Notes: generated by a model not told the origin, from the sequence alone. Counted from the first letter of the stretch, positions 33,429-46,372 are shown. The stretch is 64,000 nt of DNA from Nocardioides pocheonensis (GCF_003725535.1 NZ_RJSF01000044.1:210419-274418); one strand, 5' to 3'. Numbers and translations are program-made.

Positions 33429-33704
33429 TCAGACTCCTTGAGTCGTGTTCACATGACCCAGCGGCTGCTGGGAGGTGTCGATCGGGACGCGCTTGGGCGG
33501 GACCGGGTCGTAGCCACCGCGGGCCCACGGGTGGCACCGGCCGAGTCGGCGGACGGCCAGCCAGCTGCCCTTGATGCTGCCGTGCACCGTGACCGCCTCC
33601 AGGGCGTACGCCGAGCACGACGGGTGGTAGCGGCAGACCTGCCCGTAGAGCGGGCTGATCGCGAACCGGTACGCCTTCAGCAGGCCGATGAGCACGTACT
33701 TCAC
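33429..33704 (-). CDS. yidD: membrane protein insertion efficiency factor YidD
   Basis: 91-residue small protein with the family core [16 protein letters not shown]...[15 protein letters not shown] and [17 protein letters not shown]; the three cysteines are the conserved set. It has an amphipathic N-terminal helix. GTG 33704 lies 14 nt downstream of the rnpA stop with AAGGCGGG upstream; the frame is open further into rnpA but that would extend beyond the family. Sits between rnpA and yidC as in most bacteria. Confidence 0.9.
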   Translation of the reverse strand: MKYVLIGLLKAYRFAISPLYGQVCRYHPSCSAYALEAVTVHGSIKGSWLAVRRLGRCHPWARGGYDPVPPKRVPIDTSQQPLGHVNTTQGV

Positions 33705-33717
33705 CAGATGCCCGCCT

Positions 33718-34083
33718 TCATGACCCGACCACTCGGTCCAGACAACGATCGAGCTCTGCCGCAAGATCCCGGTACGACGCTCCGGCCGCAGCCGGCTGCG
33801 CGCGCACCACCAGCAGCGCGCCGTCCTCGAGGCGCCCCACCCGCTCCCGCATGAGGTGGCGCAGGCGTCGCTTGACCTGGTTGCGGGTCACGGCCGGACC
33901 CACGGCCTTCGACACGACGAAGCCCACCCGGGGAGCCTCAGGGTCACCAGGTCTACTTGTCGCTTTGTCGACATATCCGGTCGCCAGGTGCACGACCACG
34001 AGGGGCCCTCCCGCACGCCGGCCCTGCCGCACCGCCTGCCGGAACTCGCCGGCGGCGCTCAGGCGATGGCTCGCGGACAGCAC
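33718..34083 (-). CDS. rnpA: ribonuclease P protein component
   Basis: 121-residue basic protein cofactor of the tRNA 5'-processing ribozyme. Conserved RNR-type motif region [15 protein letters not shown], and [15 protein letters not shown] before it. GTG 34083 is the start, 14 nt after the rpmH stop. The coding region contains the imperfect palindrome TTTGTCGACATA at 33964-33975. Confidence 0.94.
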   Translation of the reverse strand: MLSASHRLSAAGEFRQAVRQGRRAGGPLVVVHLATGYVDKATSRPGDPEAPRVGFVVSKAVGPAVTRNQVKRRLRHLMRERVGRLEDGALLVVRAQPAAAGASYRDLAAELDRCLDRVVGS

Positions 34084-34097
34084 CCCGTGGCCAGGCC

Positions 34098-34235
34098 TCA
34101 GACTGCGAGGCTGCTGCGGCCCTTGCGGCGACGGGCGGACAGGATCGCGCGACCCGCGCGGGTGCGCATCCGCAGGCGGAAACCGTGCACCTTGTGGCGA
34201 CGACGGTTGTTCGGCTGGTACGTACGCTTGCTCAC
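34098..34235 (-). CDS. rpmH: 50S ribosomal protein L34
   Basis: 45 residues, [20 protein letters not shown] and on through [17 protein letters not shown], the invariant L34 pattern. It begins at GTG 34235 with GGAG about 9 nt upstream and ends TGA at 34098. First gene of the leftward rpmH-rnpA-yidD-yidC operon, driven by the promoter at 34422-34451. Confidence 0.97.
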   Translation of the reverse strand: MSKRTYQPNNRRRHKVHGFRLRMRTRAGRAILSARRRKGRSSLAV

Positions 34236-34421
34236 GAGCTCATCTCCGACGAGTTGTTGGGATCAGTCCACGCACCGGCTCGCACGACGCAGGACGTCGC
34301 CAGTCAGCAGAACAACTGGCACCGCCTGCCCGCGCGGCGAACCCCCTCGACCGCCGCAAGGCGGCGGCAGGCAGCTCGGTCGTGGACATGCGGCACCGGT
34401 CGAACCGGTTTCGACCTACGA

Positions 34422-34451
34422 ACGGTACGCGGCCGGCGCTCACAGGGTCAA
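34422..34451 (-). promoter_or_regulatory. rpmH promoter
   Basis: Reading leftward: TTGACC (complement of 34446-34451) and TACCGT (complement of 34422-34427) with 18 bp between, a good housekeeping-sigma promoter about 190 nt upstream of rpmH. Confidence 0.6.
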
Positions 34452-34606
34452 TTCGGCGGGCGTGCGTCACCCGCCCGGCCTGCTCCGACTCCACCTCGTG
34501 CCGACGCGTCGGACAGCACGCCGGACGTCGCGCGGGCATCGAACCGACGATCTTCGCACCCCTCGTCGAGCGATTCTCGGCGACACGCCGAGTGAACGAT
34601 CAAACC

Positions 34607-34752
34607 TGTGGAGAACCGGTTGCTCGACCGGGCTGCGGTTGTTAGCGTCCCCGCACCGGACACACCCCGAACTCGGGTCTCACGAGCGCTCACTCCCCCA
34701 GCATTTGCGCCTTGCACACCCTGTGGACAAAGGTGTGGATCGGCACAAGTCG
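34607..34752. other. rpmH-dnaA spacer: dnaA promoter and DnaA boxes
   Basis: TTGCTC (34620-34625) and TAGCGT (34643-34648) with a 17-bp spacer form a likely dnaA promoter. DnaA-box-like 9-mers on the minus strand are TTCTCCACA (34615-34607), a perfect TTGTCCACA (34740-34732) and CGATCCACA (34752-34744). Boxes next to the promoter suggest DnaA autoregulation. The remainder of 34236-34816 holds the rpmH promoter and no gene. Confidence 0.65.
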
Positions 34753-34816
34753 ACAACCGACGTGAAACGCGGGCCAGACCGCGGCGGCGTCCGAACGAGG
34801 GGAGCGCGAGACGCGC

Positions 34817-36325
34817 GTGGAGCCACCTGCAGCGAACGGCCGAGAACTCGATGTCCTGTGGCCCGCCATCCTGGACAGCCTGGCTCCCAACCAGCGGGTC
34901 TGGCTGGCCTCGAGCAAGCCGGTGATGCTCGCCGAGTCGACCGCGGTGATCGCTGTTCCCAACGAGTTCACCCGCACCCAGCTCGAGGGTCGCCTCCGCA
35001 CGCGGCTCGAGGACGCCCTCAGCGACAGCCTCAACCGGCCGATCCGGATCGCGGTCAGCGTCGACGAGACCCTGGCCCCGCCCGAGGGCTCACCGGAGGC
35101 CGGCGTGCCGTCCGCCCCCGACCAGGCGATGACGCGCTCGGACTCCACAGGGCCGGGCATGGCCGGGCACGGGATGTCGGGCTTCGTCACCCAGCCCCAC
35201 CAGCAGGCCCCGATGGAGACTCGTCAACAAAGCGATTTGTCGACAAACATCCAGATGGGAGCGGCGTCGCTGACGACCGGCATCCCGGACAGCCCGCTGA
35301 ACCCCCGCTACACCTTCGAGACCTTCGTCATCGGCTCGTCCAACCGGTTCGCCCACGCGGCCGCGGTCGCCGTGGCCGAGGCACCGGGCAAGGCCTACAA
35401 CCCGCTCCTCGTCTACGGCGACTCCGGGCTGGGCAAGACCCACCTGCTGCACGCGATCGGGCACTACGTGCGCAGCCTGTACACCGGGGCGAAGATCCGC
35501 TACGTCTCCTCCGAGGCGTTCACCAACGACGTGATCAACGCGATCAAGGACGCCAACACCGCCGCCCTCCAGCGCCGGTACCGCGACGTCGACGTCCTGC
35601 TCATCGACGACATCCAGTTCCTCGAGGGCAAGCAGCAGACGCAGGAGGAGTTCTTCCACACCTTCAACACGCTGCACAACGCGAACAAGCAGATCGTGAT
35701 CAGCTCCGACCGTCCGCCCAAGCGCCTGACCCAGCTCGAGGACCGCTTGCGCAACCGGTTCGAGTGGGGCCTGCTCACCGACGTGCAGCCGCCCGACCTC
35801 GAGACCCGGATCGCGATCCTGCGCAAGAAGGCGGCCGCCGACCGGCTCCACGCCCCGGCCGACGTGCTCGAGTTCATCGCCAGCCGGATCCAGACCAACA
35901 TCCGCGAGCTCGAGGGTGCGCTCATCCGGGTGACCGCGTTCGCCAGCATCAACCACCAGGAGGTCGACCTGACCCTGGCGGAGATCGTGCTCAAGGACCT
36001 GATCCCGGAGGGTGGCGAGCCGCAGGTGACCGCCGGCCTGATCATCGCCCAGACCGCGTCGTACCACTCCTTCAGCATCGAGGACCTCTGCGGCCCGAGC
36101 CGGACCCGCGCCCTGGTGACCGCCCGACAGATCGCGATGTACCTCTGTCGCGAGCTGACCGACCTCTCGCTGCCGAAGATCGGTCAGCAGTTCGGCGGCC
36201 GCGACCACACCACCGTGATGAACGCCGAGCGGCGGATCCGCAAGGACCTGGCCGAGCGCCAGACCGTCTACAAGACCGTCAACGAGCTCACGATGAGGAT
36301 CAAGCAGCAGGCCAAGCAGGCCTGA
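34817..36325 (+). CDS. dnaA: chromosomal replication initiator protein DnaA
   Basis: 502 residues. Domain I (about 1-90) and a Pro/Gln/Ser-rich domain II are followed by the AAA+ domain with Walker A GDSGLGKTHLL, Walker B LLIDDIQFLEGK and sensor ISSDRPPK. Domain IV carries the DnaA-box recognition helix GGRDHTTVMNAERRI. GTG 34817 is the start; the nearest GGAG is 13 nt upstream, so initiation may be weak. The domain II coding region contains a perfect TTTGTCGACAAA (35236-35247) in an AT-rich patch. Confidence 0.97.
   Translation: MEPPAANGRELDVLWPAILDSLAPNQRVWLASSKPVMLAESTAVIAVPNEFTRTQLEGRLRTRLEDALSDSLNRPIRIAVSVDETLAPPEGSPEAGVPSAPDQAMTRSDSTGPGMAGHGMSGFVTQPHQQAPMETRQQSDLSTNIQMGAASLTTGIPDSPLNPRYTFETFVIGSSNRFAHAAAVAVAEAPGKAYNPLLVYGDSGLGKTHLLHAIGHYVRSLYTGAKIRYVSSEAFTNDVINAIKDANTAALQRRYRDVDVLLIDDIQFLEGKQQTQEEFFHTFNTLHNANKQIVISSDRPPKRLTQLEDRLRNRFEWGLLTDVQPPDLETRIAILRKKAAADRLHAPADVLEFIASRIQTNIRELEGALIRVTAFASINHQEVDLTLAEIVLKDLIPEGGEPQVTAGLIIAQTASYHSFSIEDLCGPSRTRALVTARQIAMYLCRELTDLSLPKIGQQFGGRDHTTVMNAERRIRKDLAERQTVYKTVNELTMRIKQQAKQA
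35236..35247. other. TTTGTCGACAAA palindrome inside dnaA
   Basis: Second perfect copy of the 12-mer found at 28875, here in the domain II linker codons where protein sequence is unconstrained. An imperfect copy (TTTGTCGACATA) is at 33964-33975, and the half-site GTCGACAA is at 34759-34766 upstream of dnaA. Confidence 0.5.
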
Positions 36326-36721
36326 AAACCTGTGACTCGTCGGCCCCGATGTCGTGGAATCACACGGGGAGTACTTGTGGACGAATTGCCATCACGAAGC
36401 ACATCACCGGCGTCGAACCACACCCGGCACCTGCTCACGCACCACTGATCCACAGGGCGTGGGGACGGAGAAACCGTCGGTGACCTGCGCTTTCATGAGT
36501 TCTCCACAGCATCCACCGCCCCTACTACTACGACGACATCTTCAATTGGATCCTTCGCCGCATCACCACCGCTCCTCCCCCCGGCTGGGGACAACCGCCG
36601 TCTCGGTGCCACCGCCCGTGTTCGCGTGGCAGGATGCTCTTCCCTCACCTCCGAGGGCCCGCGACTCACTCCGCACCGAACCAGGCCGGACATCCGACCG
36701 CACCAGCAGGAGGCAACACCC
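36326..36721. other. candidate replication origin oriC (dnaA-dnaN spacer)
   Basis: 396 bp without a gene between dnaA and dnaN, the location of oriC in Streptomyces and Mycobacterium. DnaA-box-like sites are TCGTCCACA (minus, 36384-36376), TGATCCACA (36446-36454), TTCTCCACA (36500-36508) and TTGTCCCCA (minus, 36604-36596), plus weaker matches. The less GC-rich stretch around 36535-36555 (CATCTTCAATTGGATCC) is the best unwinding candidate. Boxes are fewer and more degenerate than the 19 of Streptomyces; those upstream of dnaA may contribute. Confidence 0.7.
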
Positions 36722-37876
36722 GTGAAGTTCCGCGTCGAGCGTGACGTCCTGGCCGATGCCGTCGCCTGGACGGCCCGCGCCCTTCCCCTGCGCCCCAGTG
36801 CCCCGGTGCTCGCCGGGCTCCTCATCGAGGCCGGGTCCATCGACGGCGCCGACGGCCTGCAGCTGTCCACCTTCGACTACGAGACCTCGGCGCGCGCGAC
36901 CCTCAACGCCGACGTCTCGGCCGAGGGGCGTGCCCTGGTCTCGGGCCGGCTGCTCGCCGACATCTGCCGCAGCCTGCCCAACAAGCCGGTCGAGATGGCG
37001 GTGGACGGTGCGAAGGTCACGCTGACGTGTGGTTCGGCACGCTTCAGCCTCCAGACCATGCCGGTCGAGGACTATCCGACCCTGCCGTCCATGCCGGAGT
37101 CGCGGGGCAAGGTCAAGAGCGAGCTGTTCGCCCATGCGGTCGGCCAGGCGGTCACCGCCGCCGGTCGCGACGACATGCTTCCGGTGCTCACCGGCGTGCG
37201 CCTCGAGATGGACGGCTCGACGATCTCGATGCTCGCGACGGACCGGTTCCGGCTCGCCCAGCGCGAGCTCGAGTGGGACCCCGCCGTCCCCGACCTGTCC
37301 GCCGCCGCACTCGTGCCCGCCAAGGTCCTCGCCGACACCGCCAAGTCGCTGACCGGCGGCTCGGAGATCTCGATCGCGCTGTCGTCCTCGGGCACCGGTG
37401 AGGGCATCATCGGCTTCGAGGGATCCGCCGGCGGCGGCATCCGGCGTACGACGACACGACTCCTGGACGGCGAGTTCCCGAAGGTGCGCTCCCTGTTCCC
37501 CAACGAGCACCTCACCGTGGCGCGCGTCGACCGAGCGGTGCTCATCGACGCGGTGAAGCGCGTGTCCCTGGTCGCCGAGCGCAACACGGCGGTGCAGATG
37601 TCGTTCGCCGACGCGGTGCTCACCCTCGACGCCGGGTCCGGCGAGGAGGCGATGGCCAGCGAGTCGATCGAGGCGAGCGTTACCGGCGACGACCTGACCA
37701 CGGGTTTCAACCCGCAGTTCCTGCTCGACGGACTGACGGCGCTCGAGTCTCCGTTCGTCGAGCTGGCCTTCACCACGGCTTCGAAGCCCGTCGTACTCTC
37801 GGGTGTGGACTCCCTCGACGGGGAAGCAGACGCCGACTTCCGCTACCTGCTGATGCCGCGCCGCCTGCTTTCCTGA
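36722..37876 (+). CDS. dnaN: DNA polymerase III beta subunit (sliding clamp)
   Basis: 384 residues forming three similar clamp domains: [22 protein letters not shown] at the start, [13 protein letters not shown] at the second domain, and [22 protein letters not shown] in the third, with the C-terminal LMPRRL typical of clamps. GTG 36722 follows CAGGAGG at 8 nt. First gene after oriC, followed by gnd after 23 nt, probably in one operon. Confidence 0.96.
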   Translation: MKFRVERDVLADAVAWTARALPLRPSAPVLAGLLIEAGSIDGADGLQLSTFDYETSARATLNADVSAEGRALVSGRLLADICRSLPNKPVEMAVDGAKVTLTCGSARFSLQTMPVEDYPTLPSMPESRGKVKSELFAHAVGQAVTAAGRDDMLPVLTGVRLEMDGSTISMLATDRFRLAQRELEWDPAVPDLSAAALVPAKVLADTAKSLTGGSEISIALSSSGTGEGIIGFEGSAGGGIRRTTTRLLDGEFPKVRSLFPNEHLTVARVDRAVLIDAVKRVSLVAERNTAVQMSFADAVLTLDAGSGEEAMASESIEASVTGDDLTTGFNPQFLLDGLTALESPFVELAFTTASKPVVLSGVDSLDGEADADFRYLLMPRRLLS

Positions 37877-37899
37877 CCACCACTGGCGAAAGGTTGCGC

Positions 37900-38877
37900 A
37901 TGGAGATCGGACTCGTCGGGCTCGGGAAGATGGGTGGCAACATGCGCACCCGGATCCGCAACGCGGGTCACGAGGTGATCGGCTACGACCGCAACCCCGA
38001 CGTCGCCGACGTCTCCTCGTTGGAGGACATGGTCGCCAAGCTGACGAGTCCGAGGGTCGTGTGGGTGATGGTTCCGGCCGGCGACCCGACGCACGAGACG
38101 ATCACCGCACTCGGCGATCTCCTGAGCGAGGGCGACCTGGTCATCGACGGCGGCAACTCTCGCTGGACCGAGGACCTGCGCCACCACGAGCAGCTCTCGA
38201 AAAAGGGCATCGGGTTCGTCGACTGCGGCGTCTCCGGCGGCGTCTGGGGCCTGGAGAACGGCTACGCCCTGATGAGCGGTGGCGCCGAGGAGCACGTTGC
38301 GCTCGCCCAGCCGATCTTCGACGCGCTCAAGCCCGAGGGCGAGTTCGGCTGGGTGCACGCCGGGTCGGTCGGCGCCGGACACTTCTCGAAGATGGTGCAC
38401 AACGGCATCGAGTACGCACTGATGCAGGCGTACGCCGAGGGCTGGGAGCTGCTCGAGAAGGTCGACATGGTCGAGAACGTCACCGAGGTGTTCCGGTCCT
38501 GGCGCGAGGGCACCGTGATCCGCTCCTGGCTGCTCGACCTGCTGGTCGCCGCGCTCGACGACAAGCCGGGCCTCGAAGGCATCCGCGGCTACGCCGACGA
38601 CTCCGGCGAGGGCCGGTGGACCGTCGAGGCCGGCATCGAGCACGCGGTCGCCACCCCGGCGATCACCGCGGCGTTGTACGCCCGGTTCGTGTCGCGCCAG
38701 GACGACAGCCCCGCCATGCAGGCGGTCGCTGCCATGCGCAACCAGTTCGGCGGTCACGCCCTGCACACGTCCGCCCCGGCCGGGGGCGACGTCGAAGGCA
38801 AGCACAAGGAGCCCGAGCAGGCGCCCGAGGCCGAGGCGTCCGGCGCGAGCGGCAAGCCCAAGCCGGCGGAGAGCTAG
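37900..38877 (+). CDS. gnd: 6-phosphogluconate dehydrogenase, decarboxylating (short form)
   Basis: 325 residues. Oxidises 6-phosphogluconate to ribulose-5-phosphate in the pentose phosphate pathway. N-terminal Rossmann motif [12 protein letters not shown], substrate motif [18 protein letters not shown] and catalytic region [16 protein letters not shown]. This is the short bacterial Gnd type, not the 470-residue form. ATG 37900 with GAAAGG 6 nt upstream is preferred to TTG 37894. A Pro/Glu/Ala/Lys tail of about 30 residues extends the C-terminus. Location between dnaN and recF is shared with Streptomyces. Confidence 0.93.
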   Translation: MEIGLVGLGKMGGNMRTRIRNAGHEVIGYDRNPDVADVSSLEDMVAKLTSPRVVWVMVPAGDPTHETITALGDLLSEGDLVIDGGNSRWTEDLRHHEQLSKKGIGFVDCGVSGGVWGLENGYALMSGGAEEHVALAQPIFDALKPEGEFGWVHAGSVGAGHFSKMVHNGIEYALMQAYAEGWELLEKVDMVENVTEVFRSWREGTVIRSWLLDLLVAALDDKPGLEGIRGYADDSGEGRWTVEAGIEHAVATPAITAALYARFVSRQDDSPAMQAVAAMRNQFGGHALHTSAPAGGDVEGKHKEPEQAPEAEASGASGKPKPAES

Positions 38878-38888
38878 GCCCGAGGTCC

Positions 38889-40031
38889 TTGTACGTCGCC
38901 CACCTGTCGCTGCACGACTTCCGCTCCTACCCCTCCGTCGAGGTCGAGATCGGGCCGGGCGTCACGTCGTTCGTGGGTCGCAACGGGCAGGGCAAGACCA
39001 ACCTCGTCGAGGCGATCGACTACCTGTCGCGGCTGGGCTCGCACCGGGTCTCCGCCGACGCGCCGCTGGTGCGCAAGGGCGCCGACCAGGCAGTCGTCCG
39101 GGCGGCGGTCGTGCGGGACGAGCGGCGCGCGGTGCTCGAGATCGAGATCAACCCCGGCCGGTCGAACCGCGCCCGGATCAACCGGTCGCCGTTGCCGAAG
39201 GCCCGCGAGCTGCTCGGCCTGGTGCGCACGGTCGTGTTCTCCCCCGAGGACCTCGCCCTGGTGAAGGGCGACCCGGCCGAACGACGCAAGTTCTCCGACG
39301 ACCTGCTCGTGCAGGTCTCCCCCCGGTACGCCGGCACGCGGGCCGACTACGAACGGGTGCTCAAGCAGCGCAACTCGCTGCTGAAGACCGCCGGTGTCGC
39401 CCGGCGCGGAGGAGCGAGCGCCGAGTCGGCCCTCTCCACGCTCGCGGTGTGGGACCAGCGGCTCGCCGAGCTCGGTGCCGAGATCATGCGCCGTCGTCGC
39501 CAGCTCGTCGAGGACCTCACTCCCCTGGTCGGCAAGGCATACGAGGCCGTGGCCCGGGGCGCGTCCCGCGACGACGCGGTGATCTCCTACCGGCCGTCGT
39601 TCGAGGTCGACCCCGACGATGCCGACGAACCCCTCACCCTCGAGGCCCAGCTGCTCCGGGCGATCGAGGAGCGCAGGCGCGACGAGCTCGATCGCGGGCT
39701 GAGCCTGGTCGGGCCGCACCGCGACGAGCTGGTGCTCACCCTCGGCGAGCTGCCGGTGAAGGGCTACGCCAGCCACGGCGAGTGCTGGTCGTTCGCGCTC
39801 GCGCTGCGGCTCGCGTCCTACGACCTGCTGCGCGCCGGCGGGGACGACCCCGTCCTGATCCTCGACGACGTGTTCGCCGAGCTCGACTCGGGCCGACGGG
39901 CCCAGCTGGCCGACCTCGTCGCGGACGCCGAGCAGGTGCTGATCACCGCGGCGGTCCCCGAGGACGTGCCGCCGCAGCTGCGCGGGCGCCGGTTCACCGT
40001 CGCCGACGGCCAGGTCGTGGCCGATGACTGA
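38889..40031 (+). CDS. recF: DNA replication and repair protein RecF
   Basis: 380 residues, SMC-like ATPase that helps load RecA at gaps. Walker [14 protein letters not shown], the conserved [14 protein letters not shown], signature [12 protein letters not shown], and Walker [18 protein letters not shown]. The start is taken as TTG 38889 giving [14 protein letters not shown], the family N-terminus, 11 nt after the gnd stop; there is no ATG or GTG nearby. The 3' end overlaps the DUF721 gene by 8 nt. Confidence 0.94.
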   Translation: MYVAHLSLHDFRSYPSVEVEIGPGVTSFVGRNGQGKTNLVEAIDYLSRLGSHRVSADAPLVRKGADQAVVRAAVVRDERRAVLEIEINPGRSNRARINRSPLPKARELLGLVRTVVFSPEDLALVKGDPAERRKFSDDLLVQVSPRYAGTRADYERVLKQRNSLLKTAGVARRGGASAESALSTLAVWDQRLAELGAEIMRRRRQLVEDLTPLVGKAYEAVARGASRDDAVISYRPSFEVDPDDADEPLTLEAQLLRAIEERRRDELDRGLSLVGPHRDELVLTLGELPVKGYASHGECWSFALALRLASYDLLRAGGDDPVLILDDVFAELDSGRRAQLADLVADAEQVLITAAVPEDVPPQLRGRRFTVADGQVVADD

Positions 40032-40581
40032 CCGGCCCGGGGACGAGGCCGGCGACCCGGGTCAGGACGAGCCGCCTGCCGATCCCGCGCTCGAGCACGA
40101 CGAGCGAGGCCTCGACCTCGCCCGCAGCATCGCCCGCGGGCTGGCCGGTCGCACCGGTCCGCTGCGCAAGCGGCTCCGTAACACCCGCCGCGCCGACCCG
40201 GTCTCGTCCTCGGCCCATCCTGACGACCGCGACCCGCAGACCCTCGGCTCGACCCTCGGGCGGCTCGTCGACGCCCAGGGCTGGGAGACCGAGCTGCGGG
40301 TGCACGGCGTGTTCACCCGGTGGGCCTCGGTGGTCGGCGACGAGGTGGCCGCGCACGTCACCCCGGAGTCCTACGCCGACGGGCGCCTGCTCGTGCGCAC
40401 GGACTCGACCGCCTGGGCGACCCAGATGAAGCTGCTGGCCGGCAACCTGATCCACCGGCTCAACCAGGACCTCGGGGACGGCACGGTCGAGGTGATCGAC
40501 GTGGTCGGGCCGCACACCCCCCGGTGGACCTCCGGGCGGTTCCGGGTCAAGGGCCGCGGGCCGCGCGACACCTACGGCTGA
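40024..40581 (+). CDS. DUF721 protein (DciA family)
   Basis: 185 residues. The N-terminal half is charged and variable ([22 protein letters not shown]). The C-terminal DUF721 domain (about 75-170) has [39 protein letters not shown] with the family tryptophan and [17 protein letters not shown]. DciA proteins load or operate the replicative helicase in bacteria without DnaC; that function is inferred from family and from position between recF and gyrB. ATG 40024 overlaps recF. Confidence 0.88.
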   Translation: MTDRPGDEAGDPGQDEPPADPALEHDERGLDLARSIARGLAGRTGPLRKRLRNTRRADPVSSSAHPDDRDPQTLGSTLGRLVDAQGWETELRVHGVFTRWASVVGDEVAAHVTPESYADGRLLVRTDSTAWATQMKLLAGNLIHRLNQDLGDGTVEVIDVVGPHTPRWTSGRFRVKGRGPRDTYG

Positions 40582-40677
40582 GCACGCACCACCGGGCGCA
40601 CGCGCCGCGACGGTGAGGTCCGGAGCGCCCGGTCGACGTACAGGGACTCATCCGCACCCCCGAAACCGGGCTGACGG

Positions 40678-40701
40678 GGCGTTCTGGAGCCTCTGAACGC
40701 C
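40678..40701 (+). terminator. possible terminator after the DUF721 gene
   Basis: GGCGTTC and GAACGCC form a perfect 7-bp stem with a 10-nt loop, followed by GAATTTCC. It lies about 100 nt after the DUF721 stop and before the gyrB promoter. The rest of 40582-40862 holds the gyrB promoter and leader only. Confidence 0.4.
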
Positions 40702-40763
40702 GAATTTCCGGCGAGATCCCCCCGGTTCCCGGGTGGTACCCGTGATTTGCGGGCTCTGACGGG

Positions 40764-40769
40764 TAGACT
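40764..40769 (+). promoter_or_regulatory. gyrB -10 element
   Basis: TAGACT, with no convincing -35 at 16-18 bp. Transcription would begin near 40776, giving a leader of about 87 nt before gyrB. In other actinobacteria this promoter responds to supercoiling. Confidence 0.4.
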
Positions 40770-40862
40770 GACGACTGGTCGTCCGAGCTGTGGAGACACC
40801 GCGAGCGGCGACTCTTTCTGTGTCATTTCCCGGGTCCTGATCAAGTGAAGAGGAAGCCGTAC

Positions 40863-42935
40863 GTGGCCGACGAAACCAGCAACGGTTCGACCGTCGAAGA
40901 AGGCAAGTACGACGCCAGCGCCATCCAGGTCCTCGAGGGCCTCGAGGCGGTCCGCAAGCGGCCCGGCATGTACATCGGCTCGACCGGCGAGCGCGGCCTG
41001 CACCACCTGATCTGGGAGGTCGTCGACAACTCGGTCGACGAAGCCCTCGCCGGCTACTGCGACCGCATCGTGCTCACGCTGCAGGCCGACGGCTCGATCA
41101 AGGTCGAGGACAACGGTCGTGGCATCCCGACCGACATCCACCCGACCGAGGGCATCCCCGCGGTGACGATGGCGCTCACCCTGCTGCACGCCGGCGGCAA
41201 GTTCGGCGGCGGTGGCTACAAGGTGTCCGGCGGCCTGCACGGCGTGGGCATCTCGGTGGTCAACGCGCTGTCGAGCCGGGTGATCGTCGAGGTGAAGAAC
41301 CGCGGCCACCTGTGGCGGCAGAGCTTCAGCGTCGGCGTCCCCGACGGCGAGCTCGAGGACGTCCGCGAGATGGAGCCCGGCGAGCGCACCGGCACCACGA
41401 TCACCTACTGGGCCTCGGAGGACATCTTCGAGACCACCGAGTACAACCTCGAGACGATCGTGCAGCGGATCCGCGAGATGGCCTTCCTGAACAAGGGCCT
41501 CGAGATCGTCGTGCGTGACGAGCGACCGGTCGCCGAGGAGATCTCCGAGGTGATGCAGGACGCCCTGCAGGAGGACGCCGGCGAGGCCGAGAAGCCGGAC
41601 GAGAACCGGGGCGCCGACGGCGTCTTCGAGCGCCGGTTCAAGTTCGACCGGGGCCTGGTCGACTACGTGGAGTACCTCAACCGGCGCAAGGACAAGGCCA
41701 ACCCGACGGTGATCAGCTTCGAGGCCGAGACTCCCGACGCCGTCGAGAACCACATGAGCCTCGAGCTCGCGATGCAGTGGAACACCTCCTACACCGAGTC
41801 GGTGCACACCTTCGCCAACACGATCAACACCCACGAGGGCGGCACCCACGAAGAGGGTTTCCGCGCCGCCCTGACCTCCCTGGTCAACAACTGGGGCGAG
41901 GAGTGGGGCCTGATCAAGAAGCGTGAGGACCGGGTCTCCGGTGACGACATCCGCGAGGGCCTCACCGCGATCATCTCGATCAAGCTGGGCGAGCCGCAGT
42001 TCGAGGGCCAGACCAAGACCAAGCTCGGCAACACCGAGGCGAAGGGCTTCGTCCAGCGCGTCGTCAACGACCAGCTCGGTGCGTGGCTGGAGCAGAACCC
42101 CGCCGAGGGCAAGGACATCATCCGCAAGGCCCAGGCCGCGGCCTCGGCCCGGATGGCCGCGCGCAAGGCCCGCGACCTGGCCCGCAGCCGCAAGGGGTTG
42201 CTGGGTGGCGGCGGCCTGCCCGGCAAGCTCAGCGACTGCCAGTCGACGAACCCCGAGGAGTGCGAGGTCTTCATCGTCGAGGGGGACTCCGCGGGCGGGT
42301 CCGCCCGGCAGGGCCGCGATCCGCGGATCCAGGCGATCCTGCCGATCCGCGGCAAGATCCTCAACGTCGAGAAGGCGCGGATCGACAAGGTGCTCGCCAA
42401 CGCCGAGGTGCAGGCGATCATCTCCGCGCTCGGCACCGGCATCCACGAAGAGTTCGATCTCGACAAGCTGCGCTACCACAAGATCGTGCTGATGGCCGAC
42501 GCCGACGTCGACGGCCACCACATCAACACGCTGCTGCTGACGCTGCTGTTCCGGTTCATGAAGCCGTTGATCGAGAACGGCTTCGTCTACATGGCCCAGC
42601 CGCCGCTGTACCGGCTGCGCTGGAACAAGCCGCACGAGCACGAGTTCGTGTACTCCGACGCCGAGCGGGACCTGCTCATGCGCGACGGTCTGGAGTCGGG
42701 CAAGAAGCTGCCCAAGGAGAACCCGGTCCAGCGCTACAAGGGTCTCGGTGAGATGAACGCCGAGGAGCTGTGGGAGACCACGATGAACCCCGAGCAGCGG
42801 CTGATGCTCCAGGTGACCCTCGACGACGCGGCGCAGGCCGACGAGATCTTCTCGACGCTCATGGGTGAGGACGTCGAGCAGCGCCGCTCCTTCATCCAGC
42901 GCAACGCCAAAGACGTCCGCTTCCTCGACATCTGA
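40863..42935 (+). CDS. gyrB: DNA gyrase subunit B
   Basis: 690 residues. GHKL ATPase domain with [21 protein letters not shown] and [21 protein letters not shown] domain with [14 protein letters not shown] and the DADVDG metal site ([14 protein letters not shown]); C-terminal tail [22 protein letters not shown] 40863 is preferred because AGAGGA lies 7 nt upstream; the GTG at 40845 is in frame but lacks a site. gyrA follows after 67 nt, which contain a repeat family A hairpin. Confidence 0.96.
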   Translation: MADETSNGSTVEEGKYDASAIQVLEGLEAVRKRPGMYIGSTGERGLHHLIWEVVDNSVDEALAGYCDRIVLTLQADGSIKVEDNGRGIPTDIHPTEGIPAVTMALTLLHAGGKFGGGGYKVSGGLHGVGISVVNALSSRVIVEVKNRGHLWRQSFSVGVPDGELEDVREMEPGERTGTTITYWASEDIFETTEYNLETIVQRIREMAFLNKGLEIVVRDERPVAEEISEVMQDALQEDAGEAEKPDENRGADGVFERRFKFDRGLVDYVEYLNRRKDKANPTVISFEAETPDAVENHMSLELAMQWNTSYTESVHTFANTINTHEGGTHEEGFRAALTSLVNNWGEEWGLIKKREDRVSGDDIREGLTAIISIKLGEPQFEGQTKTKLGNTEAKGFVQRVVNDQLGAWLEQNPAEGKDIIRKAQAAASARMAARKARDLARSRKGLLGGGGLPGKLSDCQSTNPEECEVFIVEGDSAGGSARQGRDPRIQAILPIRGKILNVEKARIDKVLANAEVQAIISALGTGIHEEFDLDKLRYHKIVLMADADVDGHHINTLLLTLLFRFMKPLIENGFVYMAQPPLYRLRWNKPHEHEFVYSDAERDLLMRDGLESGKKLPKENPVQRYKGLGEMNAEELWETTMNPEQRLMLQVTLDDAAQADEIFSTLMGEDVEQRRSFIQRNAKDVRFLDI

Positions 42936-42940
42936 TTCCC

Positions 42941-42978
42941 GGTGGTCGAGGTGCGAGCTTGCGAGCCTCGAAACCACC
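42941..42978. repeat. repeat family A hairpin in the gyrB-gyrA spacer
   Basis: GGTGGTCGAGGTGCGAGC-TT-GCGAGCCTCGAAACCACC, a nearly perfect 38-bp palindrome. It begins 5 nt after the gyrB stop and ends 24 nt before the gyrA start, inside what is normally a cotranscribed pair. Confidence 0.9.
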
Positions 42979-43002
42979 CGTCGAACCCGACAGGAAATGT
43001 GA

Positions 43003-45698
<2,696 letters not shown>

Positions 45699-45699
<1 letters not shown>

Positions 45700-46217
45700 T
45701 GACTGATCGCAAGGTCAGGGACGAGGTCGTCCTCCCGCCGCCGCCCGAGGACCTGATCCGCGACGACGACCGCGGGCGCAAGGACCGCCCGGCTGCTCCC
45801 CCCGAGCACGTGCGGCCCGTGGCCTCCGGCGCCGCCACCCGCGGCACCGTGCGCAAGGCACGGCTGCGGCTGGTCCAGGTCGAGCCCTGGTCGGTGATGA
45901 AGACCGCGTTCATGCTCTCCATCGCGATCGGCATCGTCACGGTGGTCGCGGTCGGCATCGTCTGGGGCGTGCTCGGCGCCGCGGGCCTGTGGGACTCGGT
46001 GAACTCCATCGTGCAGGACTCGATCGGTGACAGCTCCGGCTCGCCGTTCGAGATCCAGAAGTACCTCGGCACGACCCGGGTGCTCGGCTTCACGATGATC
46101 GTGGCCGTCGCCGACGTCATCCTGATCACCGCGATCGCCACGCTCGGCGCGTTCCTCTACAACCTCGCCGCGGGCCTGCTCGGCGGCATCGAAGTGACCT
46201 TCGCCGAGGACAACTGA
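45699..46217 (+). CDS. DUF3566 transmembrane protein (Rv0007-like)
   Basis: 172 residues: a charged cytoplasmic N-terminal region of about 55 residues, then the DUF3566 domain (RKARLRLVQVEPWSVMKTAFMLSIAIGI) with two membrane helices separated by an extracytoplasmic loop (VNSIVQDSIGDSSG) and ending in VTFAEDN. Function unknown; conserved after gyrA throughout actinobacteria and linked to cell-division/envelope functions by context only. ATG 45699 overlaps the gyrA stop, with GAGGAGG upstream. Confidence 0.88.
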
Positions 46218-46234
46218 CCCGGGCCGGATCCGTT

Positions 46235-46264
46235 TTGTTGCGGCTCCGGGCGATGGGGTAGCCT
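46235..46264 (+). promoter_or_regulatory. tRNA-Ile promoter
   Basis: TTGTTG (46235-46240) and TAGCCT (46259-46264) with 18 bp between, 35 nt upstream of the tRNA 5' end. Confidence 0.5.
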
Positions 46265-46298
46265 TCCCTCTCGGTCGTGCGGTTCCCGCCGATCACGC

Positions 46299-46372
46299 GG
46301 GCCTATAGCTCAGACGGTTAGAGCGCTTCCCTGATAAGGAAGAGGTCAGAGGTTCAAGTCCTCTTAGGCCCA
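46299..46372 (+). tRNA. tRNA-Ile (GAT)
   Basis: 74 nt. Acceptor stem GGGCCTA/TAGGCCC with discriminator A; D-arm with AGCTCAGACGGTTAGAGC; anticodon stem CTTCC/GGAAG enclosing CTGATAA (anticodon GAT); T-arm with GGTTCAAGTCC. CCA is not encoded (CTCG follows), so it depends on the cca product. This position after gyrA is standard for actinobacteria. Confidence 0.97.

Noticed and set aside
34399-34416. LexA-box-like CGAACCGGTTTCG in the rpmH-dnaA spacer
   Set aside because: The spacing does not match the actinobacterial GAAC-N4-GTTC box; symmetry is only partial.
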